The notes: generated by a model from the letters alone, not told the origin. Positions 7,947-13,998 are shown, counted from the stretch's first letter. The stretch: DNA of 45,866 nucleotides from an uncultured Clostridium sp. (GCF_947072515.1 NZ_CAMTIG010000026.1:1-45866); one strand, 5' to 3'. Numbers and translations: made by a program.

Positions 7947-8483
7947 ATGAAATTAATTGGAGAAAATATAAAAAAGTATAGGATAGAAAAAAAATTAACT
8001 CAAAAAAAATTAGCAGAGAAATTACAAATTTCTCACAAATATCTTTCAGATATAGAAACAGGTAGAAGAGTTCCTTCTGAAAGTTTAATAAAAAAAATAA
8101 ACAATTTTTTTGAATTGCCTAAAAGTGATGAAATAAAAAAAGATGCTGCAGAATATATTGTATTTAAAACTGAAATTTTGAGAGAAATTAATAAAAAAAA
8201 TAAAGTTTTAAGTGATATAGAGCAACAGATAAAAATAAAGAAAAGTCAGTATGAAAAACTAGAAAGAACTACTGGTGTTAGAAGTAAAATTACTTGGCTT
8301 TGTATAGAAACTCAGAAAAAAATAGCAGAAAATATGACTGAAATAATCGCCACGTACAATTTAGCAGATTGCGAGAGTCAAAAATTAACTATACCAGCAC
8401 TGAAGCAGTTAGTATTTCATTTAAAAAATATCGAAGAAAATTTAATAAAGATAATAAATAATGATACTTTGGAGGTAAAATAA
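7947..8483 (+). CDS. Second XRE-family regulator
   Basis: ATG 7947 (178 aa) with GGAAGGTG upstream is preferred to TTG 7932. Residues ~5-60 form a canonical XRE HTH (LTQKKLAEKLQISHKYLSDIETG). The remainder is Lys-rich and helical with a coiled-coil stretch (~75-110), and no S24 peptidase. It has its own promoter with repeated sites and is followed after one base by the 259-aa gene, with the next ribosome site inside its last codons. It reads as an independent two-gene cassette inserted beside the phage repressor. An antitoxin-like role is possible, but no known toxin is next to it. Confidence 0.75.
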   Translation: MKLIGENIKKYRIEKKLTQKKLAEKLQISHKYLSDIETGRRVPSESLIKKINNFFELPKSDEIKKDAAEYIVFKTEILREINKKNKVLSDIEQQIKIKKSQYEKLERTTGVRSKITWLCIETQKKIAENMTEIIATYNLADCESQKLTIPALKQLVFHLKNIEENLIKIINNDTLEVK

Positions 8484-8484
8484 A

Positions 8485-9264
8485 ATGAGTTCAAATGTTT
8501 TTGAAAAATATAATATTCCTATTCCTAAAAGAGATATTACGGAGTTTCAAGAGGAAGATGTTACTAAAATACTAACATTTAAAGTAGGAGTGATGGTTCC
8601 TAGAGTATTGCGTGAATTAGATAAATTTATAGATAAAAAAAATCAACTCAGCGCAAGACAAGCTTCTTTGATTTATAATGGAAAGAATGACAAAAGAGAA
8701 AATTATAGAATGGAAAATTACATAGGAAAGTATGGTAAATTTTTTACAGATATTGAACTTAATATAAAAATTGCTTTAGAAGATATTTTGGAACAAGTTA
8801 TAAGTGATATGGCTAATTACGATAAAAACACAAATAGAAAAGAAAAATTTTTTAATACAGTAGATAGTGTTCCTGGACAAGTTTTTATATTCATTATAGG
8901 AACTATTTCTATTGGACAATACATGTTAGATCGTTATGGATATATAAAAAATGGTAGATATTTAGAACAAGTTTTACTAGCTAAAGAAGATTTAGCCAAT
9001 AAATCAAAACAAATATTCAAAGATACAAATAGAGGAAAATATACTTATGAAGAGGCAACTGAAATTTTCAAAAAATTAATAGATGAAAAAATACAAAAAC
9101 AAATGAAATTTGATATTGAATTATATGAAGAAATAAAATTTGAGAATGATTTATTTAATTTGTGTACCGAAGAAAGTTTAAACGATTTAGTTTATCAATT
9201 AGTTGATGGTGCGCGACAGAAGGTTACAAATCAAATGAGATTAATAGAACTAAATGAATTTTGA
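8485..9264 (+). CDS. Unknown 259-aa cargo protein, partner of XRE regulator
   Basis: I do not recognise a family. The protein is helical and charged, with one hydrophobic stretch at ~130-150 (VFIFIIGTISIGQYML) that could be a membrane segment or a buried helix. It starts one base after the regulator gene and ends just before a terminator, so the pair is a closed operon expressed from the promoter at ~7921 in the lysogen. Codon use is especially A-rich. The location between repressor and PR is typical of prophage cargo such as superinfection exclusion or phage-defence genes; that role is inference. Confidence 0.6.
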   Translation: MSSNVFEKYNIPIPKRDITEFQEEDVTKILTFKVGVMVPRVLRELDKFIDKKNQLSARQASLIYNGKNDKRENYRMENYIGKYGKFFTDIELNIKIALEDILEQVISDMANYDKNTNRKEKFFNTVDSVPGQVFIFIIGTISIGQYMLDRYGYIKNGRYLEQVLLAKEDLANKSKQIFKDTNRGKYTYEEATEIFKKLIDEKIQKQMKFDIELYEEIKFENDLFNLCTEESLNDLVYQLVDGARQKVTNQMRLIELNEF

Positions 9265-9287
9265 TTTTATAAAAATATTCAAGCGAA

Positions 9288-9312
9288 AAGCACCCAATAA
9301 GGGTGCTTATTT
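9288..9312 (+). terminator. Terminator of the cargo operon
   Basis: AAGCACCC (9288-9295) pairs with GGGTGCTT (9301-9308) around a 5-nt AATAA loop, followed by a T-rich tail. It lies 24 bp beyond the 259-aa gene. Confidence 0.75.
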
Positions 9313-9436
9313 AAATTAATCCATCTGTTTTTTGTCTTAAAATTTGAATAGTTTTAGGTCCTGCTATTCCATCAGGAGTAAGTCCATGATCTCTTTGAAA
9401 ATAGATGTGATGATAAAGAGAACCCAATATGGGTGG
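9311..9436 (-). pseudogene. Remnant of a peptidoglycan-binding domain
   Basis: The minus strand reads an open segment containing YFQRDHGLTPDGIAGPKTI, then IQILRQ and a stop at 9311. The DG-I-x-GPKT core is the signature of PG_binding_1 repeats found at the C-terminus of cell-wall hydrolases. There is no ribosome site and no catalytic domain upstream, so this is a leftover 3' end of a lost gene. The facing plus-strand stretch reads a short tail (WVDGKITFYEL) that may be another fragment. 9265-9557 holds no intact gene. Confidence 0.6.
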
Positions 9437-9502
9437 ATGGAAAAATAACCTTTTATGAACTCTAGAGAAGAGTTTTTATTAAAGCGCAATAAAAAAATAG
9501 AA

Positions 9503-9538
9503 ATATAAAAACCACTAATTTAATAGTGGTTTTTATAT
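9503..9538. terminator. Bidirectional terminator
   Basis: A 15-bp stem (9503-9517 with 9524-9538), A-rich on one side and T-rich on the other, surrounds a 6-nt loop. It can terminate both any rightward transcript and the leftward lipoprotein gene, which ends at 9558. Confidence 0.7.
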
Positions 9539-9557
9539 TCTTAAACTAATCTGTAAT

Positions 9558-9962
9558 TTAATTTGGTCTTGTTGCAGACACTTCGTATTTTTCTAAAATT
9601 TCATTTTGGTTGTAATAAACAGTCAAGAAATACTTCTCGCCTTTCATCCCCTCTAAAGGAGTTCCAACGACTTCCCAAAGCCCTAAAGTGAACAATGATA
9701 ACGCTCCATTCGCAACAGCTCTTCCTGTACTAGGTTCGTTCCCTCTTTCTAATTCGTATATTTCTATAACACCATTCGAATTATTGATAACCCTTGCAGG
9801 TTGCTGACCAACTTTTGCAAAAACCATAGATCTGGTATCTCCTTTGTTTATTGCACTTAAATTAGCCTCTTTAGTTCCAGACGCTGCCATGACAGCTGAA
9901 CACCCTTGTAGAGATACTAAAGTTCCTAAGCATAATAAAAAAATAAAAATTTTCTTTTTCAT
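9558..9962 (-). CDS. Cargo lipoprotein
   Basis: ATG 9962 (134 aa, MKKKIFIFLLCLGTLVSLQGC) follows AGGGGGA and is preferred to the upstream start at 10001. A lysine-rich start, hydrophobic core and LQGC lipobox define a lipoprotein signal peptide. The mature part has a region (NKGDTRSMVFAKVGQQPARV) like small outer-membrane assembly lipoproteins of the SmpA/OmlA type, but that likeness is weak. It has a strong promoter of its own, opposes the lytic direction and ends at a terminator, so it is likely expressed in the lysogen, perhaps altering the cell surface. Confidence 0.7.
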   Translation of the reverse strand: MKKKIFIFLLCLGTLVSLQGCSAVMAASGTKEANLSAINKGDTRSMVFAKVGQQPARVINNSNGVIEIYELERGNEPSTGRAVANGALSLFTLGLWEVVGTPLEGMKGEKYFLTVYYNQNEILEKYEVSATRPN

Positions 9963-10005
9963 AAAACAATCCCCCTGGTAAATCTTAGTATATAACAACA
10001 TAAAA

Positions 10006-10034
10006 ATAATACCCTAGCAATAATAAAAAGTCAA
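10006..10034 (-). promoter_or_regulatory. Promoter of the cargo lipoprotein
   Basis: The minus strand shows TTGACT (10029-10034), a 17-bp spacer, and TATTAT (10006-10011), about 45 bp before the lipoprotein start. It contains no CI-type operator, so it should be active in the lysogen. Confidence 0.7.
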
Positions 10035-10061
10035 ATTTGTTTAATAAAAAAATAAAAAATA

Positions 10062-10090
10062 TTTACTTTCTCGTCTAAAACATGTATAAT
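10062..10090 (+). promoter_or_regulatory. Rightward early promoter PR with operator-like site
   Basis: TTTACT (10062-10067), a 17-bp spacer, and TATAAT (10085-10090). The spacer holds CGTCTAAAACATG (10072-10084), which in reverse orientation matches CACGT-N6-CG with one change. The -35 to -10 segment matches PL closely, including TTTACTTTCTCG, so both promoters probably answer to the same repressor. Confidence 0.7.
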
Positions 10091-10120
10091 TTATTTAAAT
10101 TTTATTAAGGAGGTCCTAGT

Positions 10121-10333
10121 ATGTTCGATGAAAAAAAAGAAGCCTTAAAAATTTCTTCGAAACTCGAAAATTTAATTAAAACAAAGAGGATAAAAGCTGC
10201 AGATATATGCACTTTTTTACATGTGAATAAGCAGACTGTAAGCAACAATAGGCAACTATTAAAAAGTGGTAAATTGCCAAACGGCAGATTTTTAATTGGT
10301 ATAATTAGATTTTTTAATGAAAATTTTTTGTAA
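10121..10333 (+). CDS. Cro-like small HTH protein
   Basis: A 70-residue protein with one HTH-like core (IKAADICTFLHVNKQTVSNNRQLL). AAGGAGGTC lies upstream of ATG 10121. It is the first gene after PR, the place and size of a Cro or CII-type regulator. The remaining sequence is too short for another domain. Its position 3 kb from the CI-like repressor is unusual, because cargo genes separate the two. Confidence 0.65.
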   Translation: MFDEKKEALKISSKLENLIKTKRIKAADICTFLHVNKQTVSNNRQLLKSGKLPNGRFLIGIIRFFNENFL

Positions 10334-10381
10334 AATCTACACGTTTAAAAAGTGAAAAAAATCAATACACAGGAGGTAATT

Positions 10382-10732
10382 ATGAATAGATTATCAAAAT
10401 CAGAATTAAAAGAGATGTTTAGCAAAAACGAGAATGTGTCTTTAGTGGAGGAGAATAGTCCTCAATTTGTTACTAACGGTGCAAGTGACAACTTAGTTGT
10501 ATGGTTCAAGAATGTTCAAAGTAAAAAAAGAGTTATGAGAGCTGGTAGAAAGGTGAATTCAAGTAAAAATTATTTAAACTTTAAAAAATGGAGCAAACTG
10601 AGCGGAGAAGAGTTGTTTGTAAATATCTTAGTAAATTGTACAGGCCATAATAATTTGAATGGGTTGGCGTTTGGAGGACCTCTCGATAAAAACAAAGGTA
10701 ACGGAGGTCCATTAGTATTGCAATATTATTAA
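10382..10732 (+). CDS. Unknown early protein with Gly-rich C-terminus
   Basis: The start is ATG 10382 (116 aa), after AGGAGG; the longer GTG frame at 10352 has no site. The N-terminal half is charged (MNRLSKSELKEMFSKNEN). The last 30 residues are Gly/Asn-rich (GLAFGGPLDKNKGNGGP) and end in LVLQYY. No known family. As the second gene after PR it would be made immediately on infection, the place where anti-defence or takeover proteins are often found. It converges with the minus-strand gene and the stops overlap. Confidence 0.55.
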   Translation: MNRLSKSELKEMFSKNENVSLVEENSPQFVTNGASDNLVVWFKNVQSKKRVMRAGRKVNSSKNYLNFKKWSKLSGEELFVNILVNCTGHNNLNGLAFGGPLDKNKGNGGPLVLQYY

Positions 10733-11076
10733 ATAATTTTTTTACCTAACCAACCTTTTATAAGTACTGTTTCACTGTCGGGTGTTTCTTCAATATCAAA
10801 AGTAAACCATAAATTTTTATTAGTGAAGCAGTCAATATTACAAGTGAATAATGTTTCTAAATAACCTTCGATACCATAAACAGTGTATTCGATAGTTGTT
10901 TCTTTAGCGAGAGTTAATATTGTAGAACAATCAAAATCATCTTTTGTTTCAAAAACTGCAGATACTCCATAGTTAGGAAAATCAAGCTTAACTACACCAT
11001 TGCGTTTCTTGATGATAGCATCCTGAGATTCAAGTATCTCAAAATCTTTTTCTAAAACAGAAAAAATGTTACTCAT
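10729..11076 (-). CDS. Unknown 115-aa cargo protein
   Basis: ATG 11076 (MSNIFSVLEKDFEIL), with GGAGGT upstream, is preferred over the long N-terminal extension to 11220, which would read through a terminator. The protein looks beta-rich with an acidic surface and three Cys. It opposes the lytic operon and has its own promoter (11120-11148). Unknown function; probably expressed independently of the lytic genes. Confidence 0.55.
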   Translation of the reverse strand: MSNIFSVLEKDFEILESQDAIIKKRNGVVKLDFPNYGVSAVFETKDDFDCSTILTLAKETTIEYTVYGIEGYLETLFTCNIDCFTNKNLWFTFDIEETPDSETVLIKGWLGKKII

Positions 11077-11119
11077 AGTAATAACCTCCATAAATTTATT
11101 TTTGTTTTGTGGTGATTCA

Positions 11120-11148
11120 ATTATAACTTTTTGAAGGTTCATATACAA
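11120..11148 (-). promoter_or_regulatory. Promoter of the 115-aa gene
   Basis: On the minus strand, TTGTAT (11143-11148), a 17-bp spacer, and a consensus TATAAT (11120-11125), about 45 bp before ATG 11076. Confidence 0.5.
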
Positions 11149-11157
11149 GTCAATAAC

Positions 11158-11224
11158 AAAAAGAGCCGCTAAATGAATAGCAGCTCTCTCGCAGTCAGTT
11201 ACATAAGTAACTCCAACCAAGTTA
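11158..11224 (-). ncRNA. Candidate ~65-nt small RNA
   Basis: A perfect minus-strand promoter (TTGACA at 11253-11258, 17-bp spacer, TATAAT at 11230-11235) would start an RNA near 11224. About 40 bases on, GAGCTGCT/AGCGGCTC (11179-11186 with 11163-11170) forms an 8-bp stem with one G-U pair, followed by five Ts on the minus strand. No ribosome site or clear ORF lies within. A second small hairpin (GAGTTAC/GTAACT, ~11198-11213) sits in its 5' part. Confidence 0.55.
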
Positions 11225-11229
11225 GTATT

Positions 11230-11258
11230 ATTATATTTTGTTTATTATTAAATGTCAA
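11230..11258 (-). promoter_or_regulatory. Consensus promoter of the small RNA
   Basis: TTGACA-17-TATAAT on the minus strand, matching sigma-70 consensus at all twelve positions. The only thing between it and a terminator is the candidate small RNA at 11158-11224. Confidence 0.7.
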
Positions 11259-11286
11259 TTTAATAAATTTTAAGGGGTGGTAATTT

Positions 11287-11478
11287 ATGAAAAACAAACT
11301 TTTTATTGATGAAAGCAAGGGTAAAGTTTTTTTAAACGGAGAAGAAATCGAAGGTGTACACAGTGTTGAAATTAAAACAAAGCATACACCACAAGATAGA
11401 TTTCCAATTAAAACAGCTATTATTGAAATTGAATTTAAAGATTTAGAGATTCTTGGAAATGAGTGCAGCGGCGATTGA
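11287..11478 (+). CDS. 63-aa small protein
   Basis: ATG 11287 follows AAGGGGTGG. The protein is a probable beta sandwich fragment (GKVFLNGEEIEGVHSVEIKT then KTAIIEIEFKDLEI), like small phage proteins with two repeated strand pairs. Unknown function. It lies between two candidate small RNAs. Confidence 0.5.
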   Translation: MKNKLFIDESKGKVFLNGEEIEGVHSVEIKTKHTPQDRFPIKTAIIEIEFKDLEILGNECSGD

Positions 11479-11590
11479 AGCAGCTATGTTAGATAATACC
11501 TCCATTAAAAATATATTTTTCTCGACAATTAATATATACCTTCCTGGAGGGAGAAAATCAAATAAAAAAAAGCCAGAGTGGGAGCTCTGA
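11459..11590 (+). CDS. Possible 43-aa peptide overlapping the 63-aa gene
   Basis: An out-of-frame ATG at 11459 opens 43 codons beginning MSAAAIEAAMLDN, with a hydrophobic middle (IKNIFFSTINIYL) and a basic tail (GGRKSNKKKPEWEL). It ends inside the terminator at 11571-11592. Part of the frame (INIYL-x-GGRKSNK) is conserved in a second copy at ~13960-13998. There is no strong ribosome site. Either a peptide gene or a repeated regulatory element explains the conservation. Confidence 0.3.
   Translation: MSAAAIEAAMLDNTSIKNIFFSTINIYLPGGRKSNKKKPEWEL
11523..11566. repeat. 44-bp repeat, copy 1
   Basis: This 44-bp block matches 13955-13998 in direct orientation at 43 of 44 positions (C/T difference in CCTTC[C/T]TGGAGG). 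Read leftward it contains TTGATT-17-TATATA, a possible promoter. The two copies bracket the replication-initiator module. Confidence 0.75.
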
Positions 11591-11653
11591 CTTTTTGAGA
11601 GTGTTAAGAACCAAGTACACCTTGACATTGACATTAACAACCCTACTACGAAT
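11563..11653 (-). ncRNA. Candidate ~90-nt small RNA
   Basis: A perfect minus-strand promoter (11660-11688) would start an RNA near 11653. It runs to a hairpin (AGTCAGAG with CTCTGGCT, 11571-11578 with 11585-11592, one mismatch) followed by eight Ts on the minus strand. The same hairpin also ends rightward transcripts. The convergent overlap at a shared terminator resembles some type I toxin-antitoxin loci (for example Fst/RNAII or txpA/RatA). No obvious toxin is present, so this is only a structural likeness. Confidence 0.5.
11571..11597. terminator. Bidirectional terminator
   Basis: AGCCAGAG (11571-11578) and CTCTGACT (11585-11592) pair with one mismatch around a 6-nt loop, with As on the left and Ts on the right. 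It serves the rightward small genes and the leftward small RNA. Confidence 0.65.
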
Positions 11654-11659
11654 ACTTAA

Positions 11660-11688
11660 ATTATATAAGGGTTTGAGCATAATGTCAA
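11660..11688 (-). promoter_or_regulatory. Consensus promoter of the second small RNA
   Basis: Minus strand TTGACA (11683-11688), a 17-bp spacer, and TATAAT (11660-11665). A 10-bp inverted copy of its -35 region (CCTTGACATT at 11620-11629) lies within the RNA it would make. Confidence 0.7.
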
Positions 11689-11719
11689 GGGGCTAAAAAT
11701 TAAGGAGGACATTATAAGT

Positions 11720-11758
11720 ATGCAACAATTTAAAAGAATAGAGGGGGAACAAGAATGA
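11720..11758 (+). CDS. 12-aa leader peptide of the initiator gene
   Basis: AAGGAGG precedes ATG 11720. The 12-codon ORF (MQQFKRIEGEQE) stops with TGA, and the stop overlaps the initiator ATG at 11755 (ATGA). Translation of the initiator is probably coupled to this short leader. Confidence 0.45.
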   Translation: MQQFKRIEGEQE

Positions 11759-12786
11759 GATTAAAAGCCGAAGATTTAGAAAGAAGAGAGTTTCTACAAA
11801 TGCCAAAGTGGCTATACGAGCTAAAAGGGCTTAAGTCTATAGATAGAGAAATATATATGCTTGGTTATAACAACTGGAGATTATCTGAGCAAAATAATTG
11901 GATAAATGAAAAAGGGGAAATCTATTTTTTATTATCTCTTTCATCTTTAGAAGCTGCCACTGGAGAGACTAGAAAAGCTATAATAGCTTCTTTAAAGACT
12001 TTGGTTGAGCATGGTGTATTTGAAGCTGAGAAAGCTAATGGTAAGGCAACTAAATATTTTTTAGTTGAGATGAGTAGAAAAGAAACTTCAAATTTAGTTA
12101 TTAACAGAGCAAAAAGTGAAACTAGGAAAAGACAAAAAAAAGAAACCGGTGTGGAAATCGCTACTGGTAATACCGGTGTCGAAAACCACACTGGTACCAG
12201 TGTCGAAATCGCTACTGCAACCAGTGTCGAATTCGACACCCTAATAAGAACTAATAATAATAACAATATAATAAGAACTACTACTAATATAAATAATATA
12301 GATTATAAAGAGCCAGAAATTGAAATCGAGACCAAAGATTCTAGTAGTAGTTTTCTTTCAGAAAATTTAAAAGAATTAAAAAAATATCTAATGGAACATA
12401 TCCAGGATATACCAACATGTAAAAACATAATGTTCCTAGTAGAAAACAGAGGATTAACTTTAGAGAGAATCCAAACAGTTGTGGAATATTCTAAGAAAAA
12501 TAAAAAAGGGAATGGATATATCTATTCAGCTTTAGAAAATAATTGGGATATATCAGAAAAGAAAGCAACCGTTCCCTCTCCAGTGCCAACTAAGAAAAAA
12601 CAAACACTAGGTGAGGAAGAGTTAAAAGATTCTTTACTACCAGAGGAGAGAGAATATGAGGAACTGGAGTTTAAAACACATAATATTATCAAAAAACAAC
12701 CTGATCTAGTAAAAGAGTTTTATAAAATTAGAAACTTGGAACAACTAAAACAATTTATAGATAAAAATAATATAAAAGTTTCATAA
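11755..12786 (+). CDS. RepA_N-type replication initiator
   Basis: A 343-residue protein. Residues ~10-105 match the RepA_N/replication initiator protein A pattern: REFLQMPKWLYELKGLKSID, then WINEKGEIYFLLSLSSLEAATG and a winged-helix segment TRKAIIASLKTLVEHGVFEA. A low-complexity middle (~125-190) coincides with DNA repeats. The C-terminal ~150 residues are helical, like the helicase-loader-interacting end of phage initiators. Like lambda O, the gene contains the likely origin. It is coupled to a 12-aa leader ORF. No helicase or loader gene is recognised nearby, so host helicase is probably recruited. Confidence 0.75.
   Translation: MRLKAEDLERREFLQMPKWLYELKGLKSIDREIYMLGYNNWRLSEQNNWINEKGEIYFLLSLSSLEAATGETRKAIIASLKTLVEHGVFEAEKANGKATKYFLVEMSRKETSNLVINRAKSETRKRQKKETGVEIATGNTGVENHTGTSVEIATATSVEFDTLIRTNNNNNIIRTTTNINNIDYKEPEIEIETKDSSSSFLSENLKELKKYLMEHIQDIPTCKNIMFLVENRGLTLERIQTVVEYSKKNKKGNGYIYSALENNWDISEKKATVPSPVPTKKKQTLGEEELKDSLLPEEREYEELEFKTHNIIKKQPDLVKEFYKIRNLEQLKQFIDKNNIKVS
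12145..12306 (+). repeat. Iterons and AT-rich tract: probable phage origin
   Basis: Four tandem repeats start at 12145, 12172, 12096+100 (12196) and 12220, with unit ACC[G/A]GTGT[G/C]GAA followed by variable sequence; spacing is 27, 24 and 24 bp. The fourth contains the perfect 16-bp palindrome GTGTCGAATTCGACAC (12224-12239). Directly downstream, 12241-12306 is almost pure A/T with a few C/G. Iterons next to an AT-rich unwinding tract inside the initiator gene match the lambda O/ori arrangement. Confidence 0.7.
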
Positions 12787-12954
12787 ATTTTCAAAACACC
12801 GTAGCGTATACCAAGTTTAAAATCAAATTAAACTAGGTCAATTATATCCTAAAAATGATTTTAAGTATATTTCATGAGTATTTTAACGTCAAAAAGTTAA
12901 AAAGGCTTTAAAATTAATTTTAGAGCTTTTAAATAAAAAAAGGGAGTGAGTGTT

Positions 12955-13251
12955 ATGGAAAGATTTATTAAAAATTTTCAAAGGGTTAAAACAGAGGTTG
13001 AAGGGCTTGGAGCAACAGGGGAACAAATTTTAGTTGAATTTGTAAAAAATTATCAAAATTTGAAAGATGAAAAATCAGAGTTTGGAGCAACAATTATCGA
13101 TGTTGATATTAAGCTTAATAAAAACGAAATCACTTTCGAAGCGAAAACAAAAAATGGGAATATGGAGATTATAGCAAGTACACCTAAGACTTTTTCTTTG
13201 ATAGAGGATGATAGGGAAGTAAGTATGTCCGGTCAGATTTTAGTTAGATAA
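12955..13251 (+). CDS. 98-aa small protein
   Basis: ATG 12955 (MERFIKNFQRVKTEVE), with AAGGGAGTGAG upstream, is preferred over the GTG nine bases earlier. The protein has an N-terminal helix and a beta-rich C-terminus (KNEITFEAKTKNGNMEIIAS). Unknown function. The 168 bp before it hold no gene, only weak AT-rich dyads. Confidence 0.5.
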   Translation: MERFIKNFQRVKTEVEGLGATGEQILVEFVKNYQNLKDEKSEFGATIIDVDIKLNKNEITFEAKTKNGNMEIIASTPKTFSLIEDDREVSMSGQILVR

Positions 13252-13300
13252 CAAATCCAGGCAGTAAAATTTATTATAAAAAATTTTGGAGGTATAAAAA

Positions 13301-13510
13301 ATGATTACATTCGAAAAACTATATGTTTCTTACGAGAAAAAAGTAATTTTAGGGGCGTTTACTAGCGAGGAGTTAATAGACGAACTTATGTCTAGAGACA
13401 AAGACGCAATAGCGATTATGTTATTTAAGCTTGCAAAAGATTATGATGAACTAAAAAAAGAGCAAGAAGGGAGATACGTTCCACCTGGAGCAAGAAAAGA
13501 TGAAAAATAA
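13301..13510 (+). CDS. 69-aa small protein
   Basis: ATG 13301 follows TTGGAGG. The first 50 residues are helical and charged; the tail is GRYVPPGARKDEK. Unknown function. It is the last rightward gene before the inverted-repeat element at 13519. Confidence 0.5.
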   Translation: MITFEKLYVSYEKKVILGAFTSEELIDELMSRDKDAIAIMLFKLAKDYDELKKEQEGRYVPPGARKDEK

Positions 13511-13518
13511 TTAAACAG

Positions 13519-13960
13519 TTGTCGCCTATTTAGATTATTTTACTATATCGCTTTATTTAGAAGCTTGATGTTGATATTAAAAGTTTGGTCGCTGTTCAAT
13601 ATAACTTCTATGTCTTCTTCGGATATTGTATAAGAACGATAATTGGTATTTAAAACATGACTCGGAATTTTGGTATTTGGTATTTTCAGACCAGGGTATA
13701 AAAAAACTTTGTATATACCCTTAGCTAAAATATCCATATCATAAGTCAAAGAAAAAATTGAAAAAGAATCGTCTACAGAGAACACTTCAACGGACTTATG
13801 AAATGTTGAAGCATAATCATTATCACCACTTATAAGCGGTGACGATAAAAAAATATTTTTAAAAAAATCAAACTCAAAGTCACTCAATTTTGTGACTACA
13901 GAATTCGGTAATATAAATCGACTTTTCACTAAAAACCCCCTCCGGATAAATAGGCGACAA
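13519..13960. mobile_element. 442-bp segment with perfect 14-bp inverted repeats
   Basis: TTGTCGCCTATTTA (13519-13532) and its exact reverse complement (13947-13960) bound a segment that holds one minus-strand gene. The right repeat abuts the second copy of the 44-bp repeat. There is no transposase and no clear target-site duplication, so this could be a MITE-like insertion, a cargo cassette, or paired regulatory sites. Confidence 0.45.
13543..13929 (-). CDS. Unknown 128-aa cargo protein inside inverted repeats
   Basis: A 128-residue protein opposed to the surrounding genes. GTG 13929 follows GGAGGGGG on the minus strand. It seems beta-rich (IFSLTYDMDILAKGIYKVFLY) with no signal peptide or recognised domain. 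A TTGATT-17-TATATA promoter-like sequence in the adjacent 44-bp repeat points into it. Unknown function; the isolated, opposite orientation is typical of lysogen-expressed cargo. Confidence 0.55.
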   Translation of the reverse strand: MKSRFILPNSVVTKLSDFEFDFFKNIFLSSPLISGDNDYASTFHKSVEVFSVDDSFSIFSLTYDMDILAKGIYKVFLYPGLKIPNTKIPSHVLNTNYRSYTISEEDIEVILNSDQTFNINIKLLNKAI

Positions 13961-13998
13961 TTAATATATACCTTCTTGGAGGGAGAAAATCAAATAAA
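13955..13998. repeat. 44-bp repeat, copy 2
   Basis: The direct repeat of 11523-11566 with one mismatch. Its first six bases overlap the end of the right inverted repeat of the 442-bp segment. Confidence 0.75.

Noticed and set aside
7947..9264. Classical toxin-antitoxin pair
   Set aside because: The regulator is followed by a 259-aa protein with no toxin motif, and the order and sizes do not match known HigBA or similar families; kept only as a possibility.
11443..11640. 65-codon minus-strand ORF
   Set aside because: It would have to read through the bidirectional terminator at 11571-11592 and has no ribosome site.
12145..12240. CRISPR array
   Set aside because: The repeats are in frame within a coding sequence, contiguous and without unique spacers; iterons fit better.
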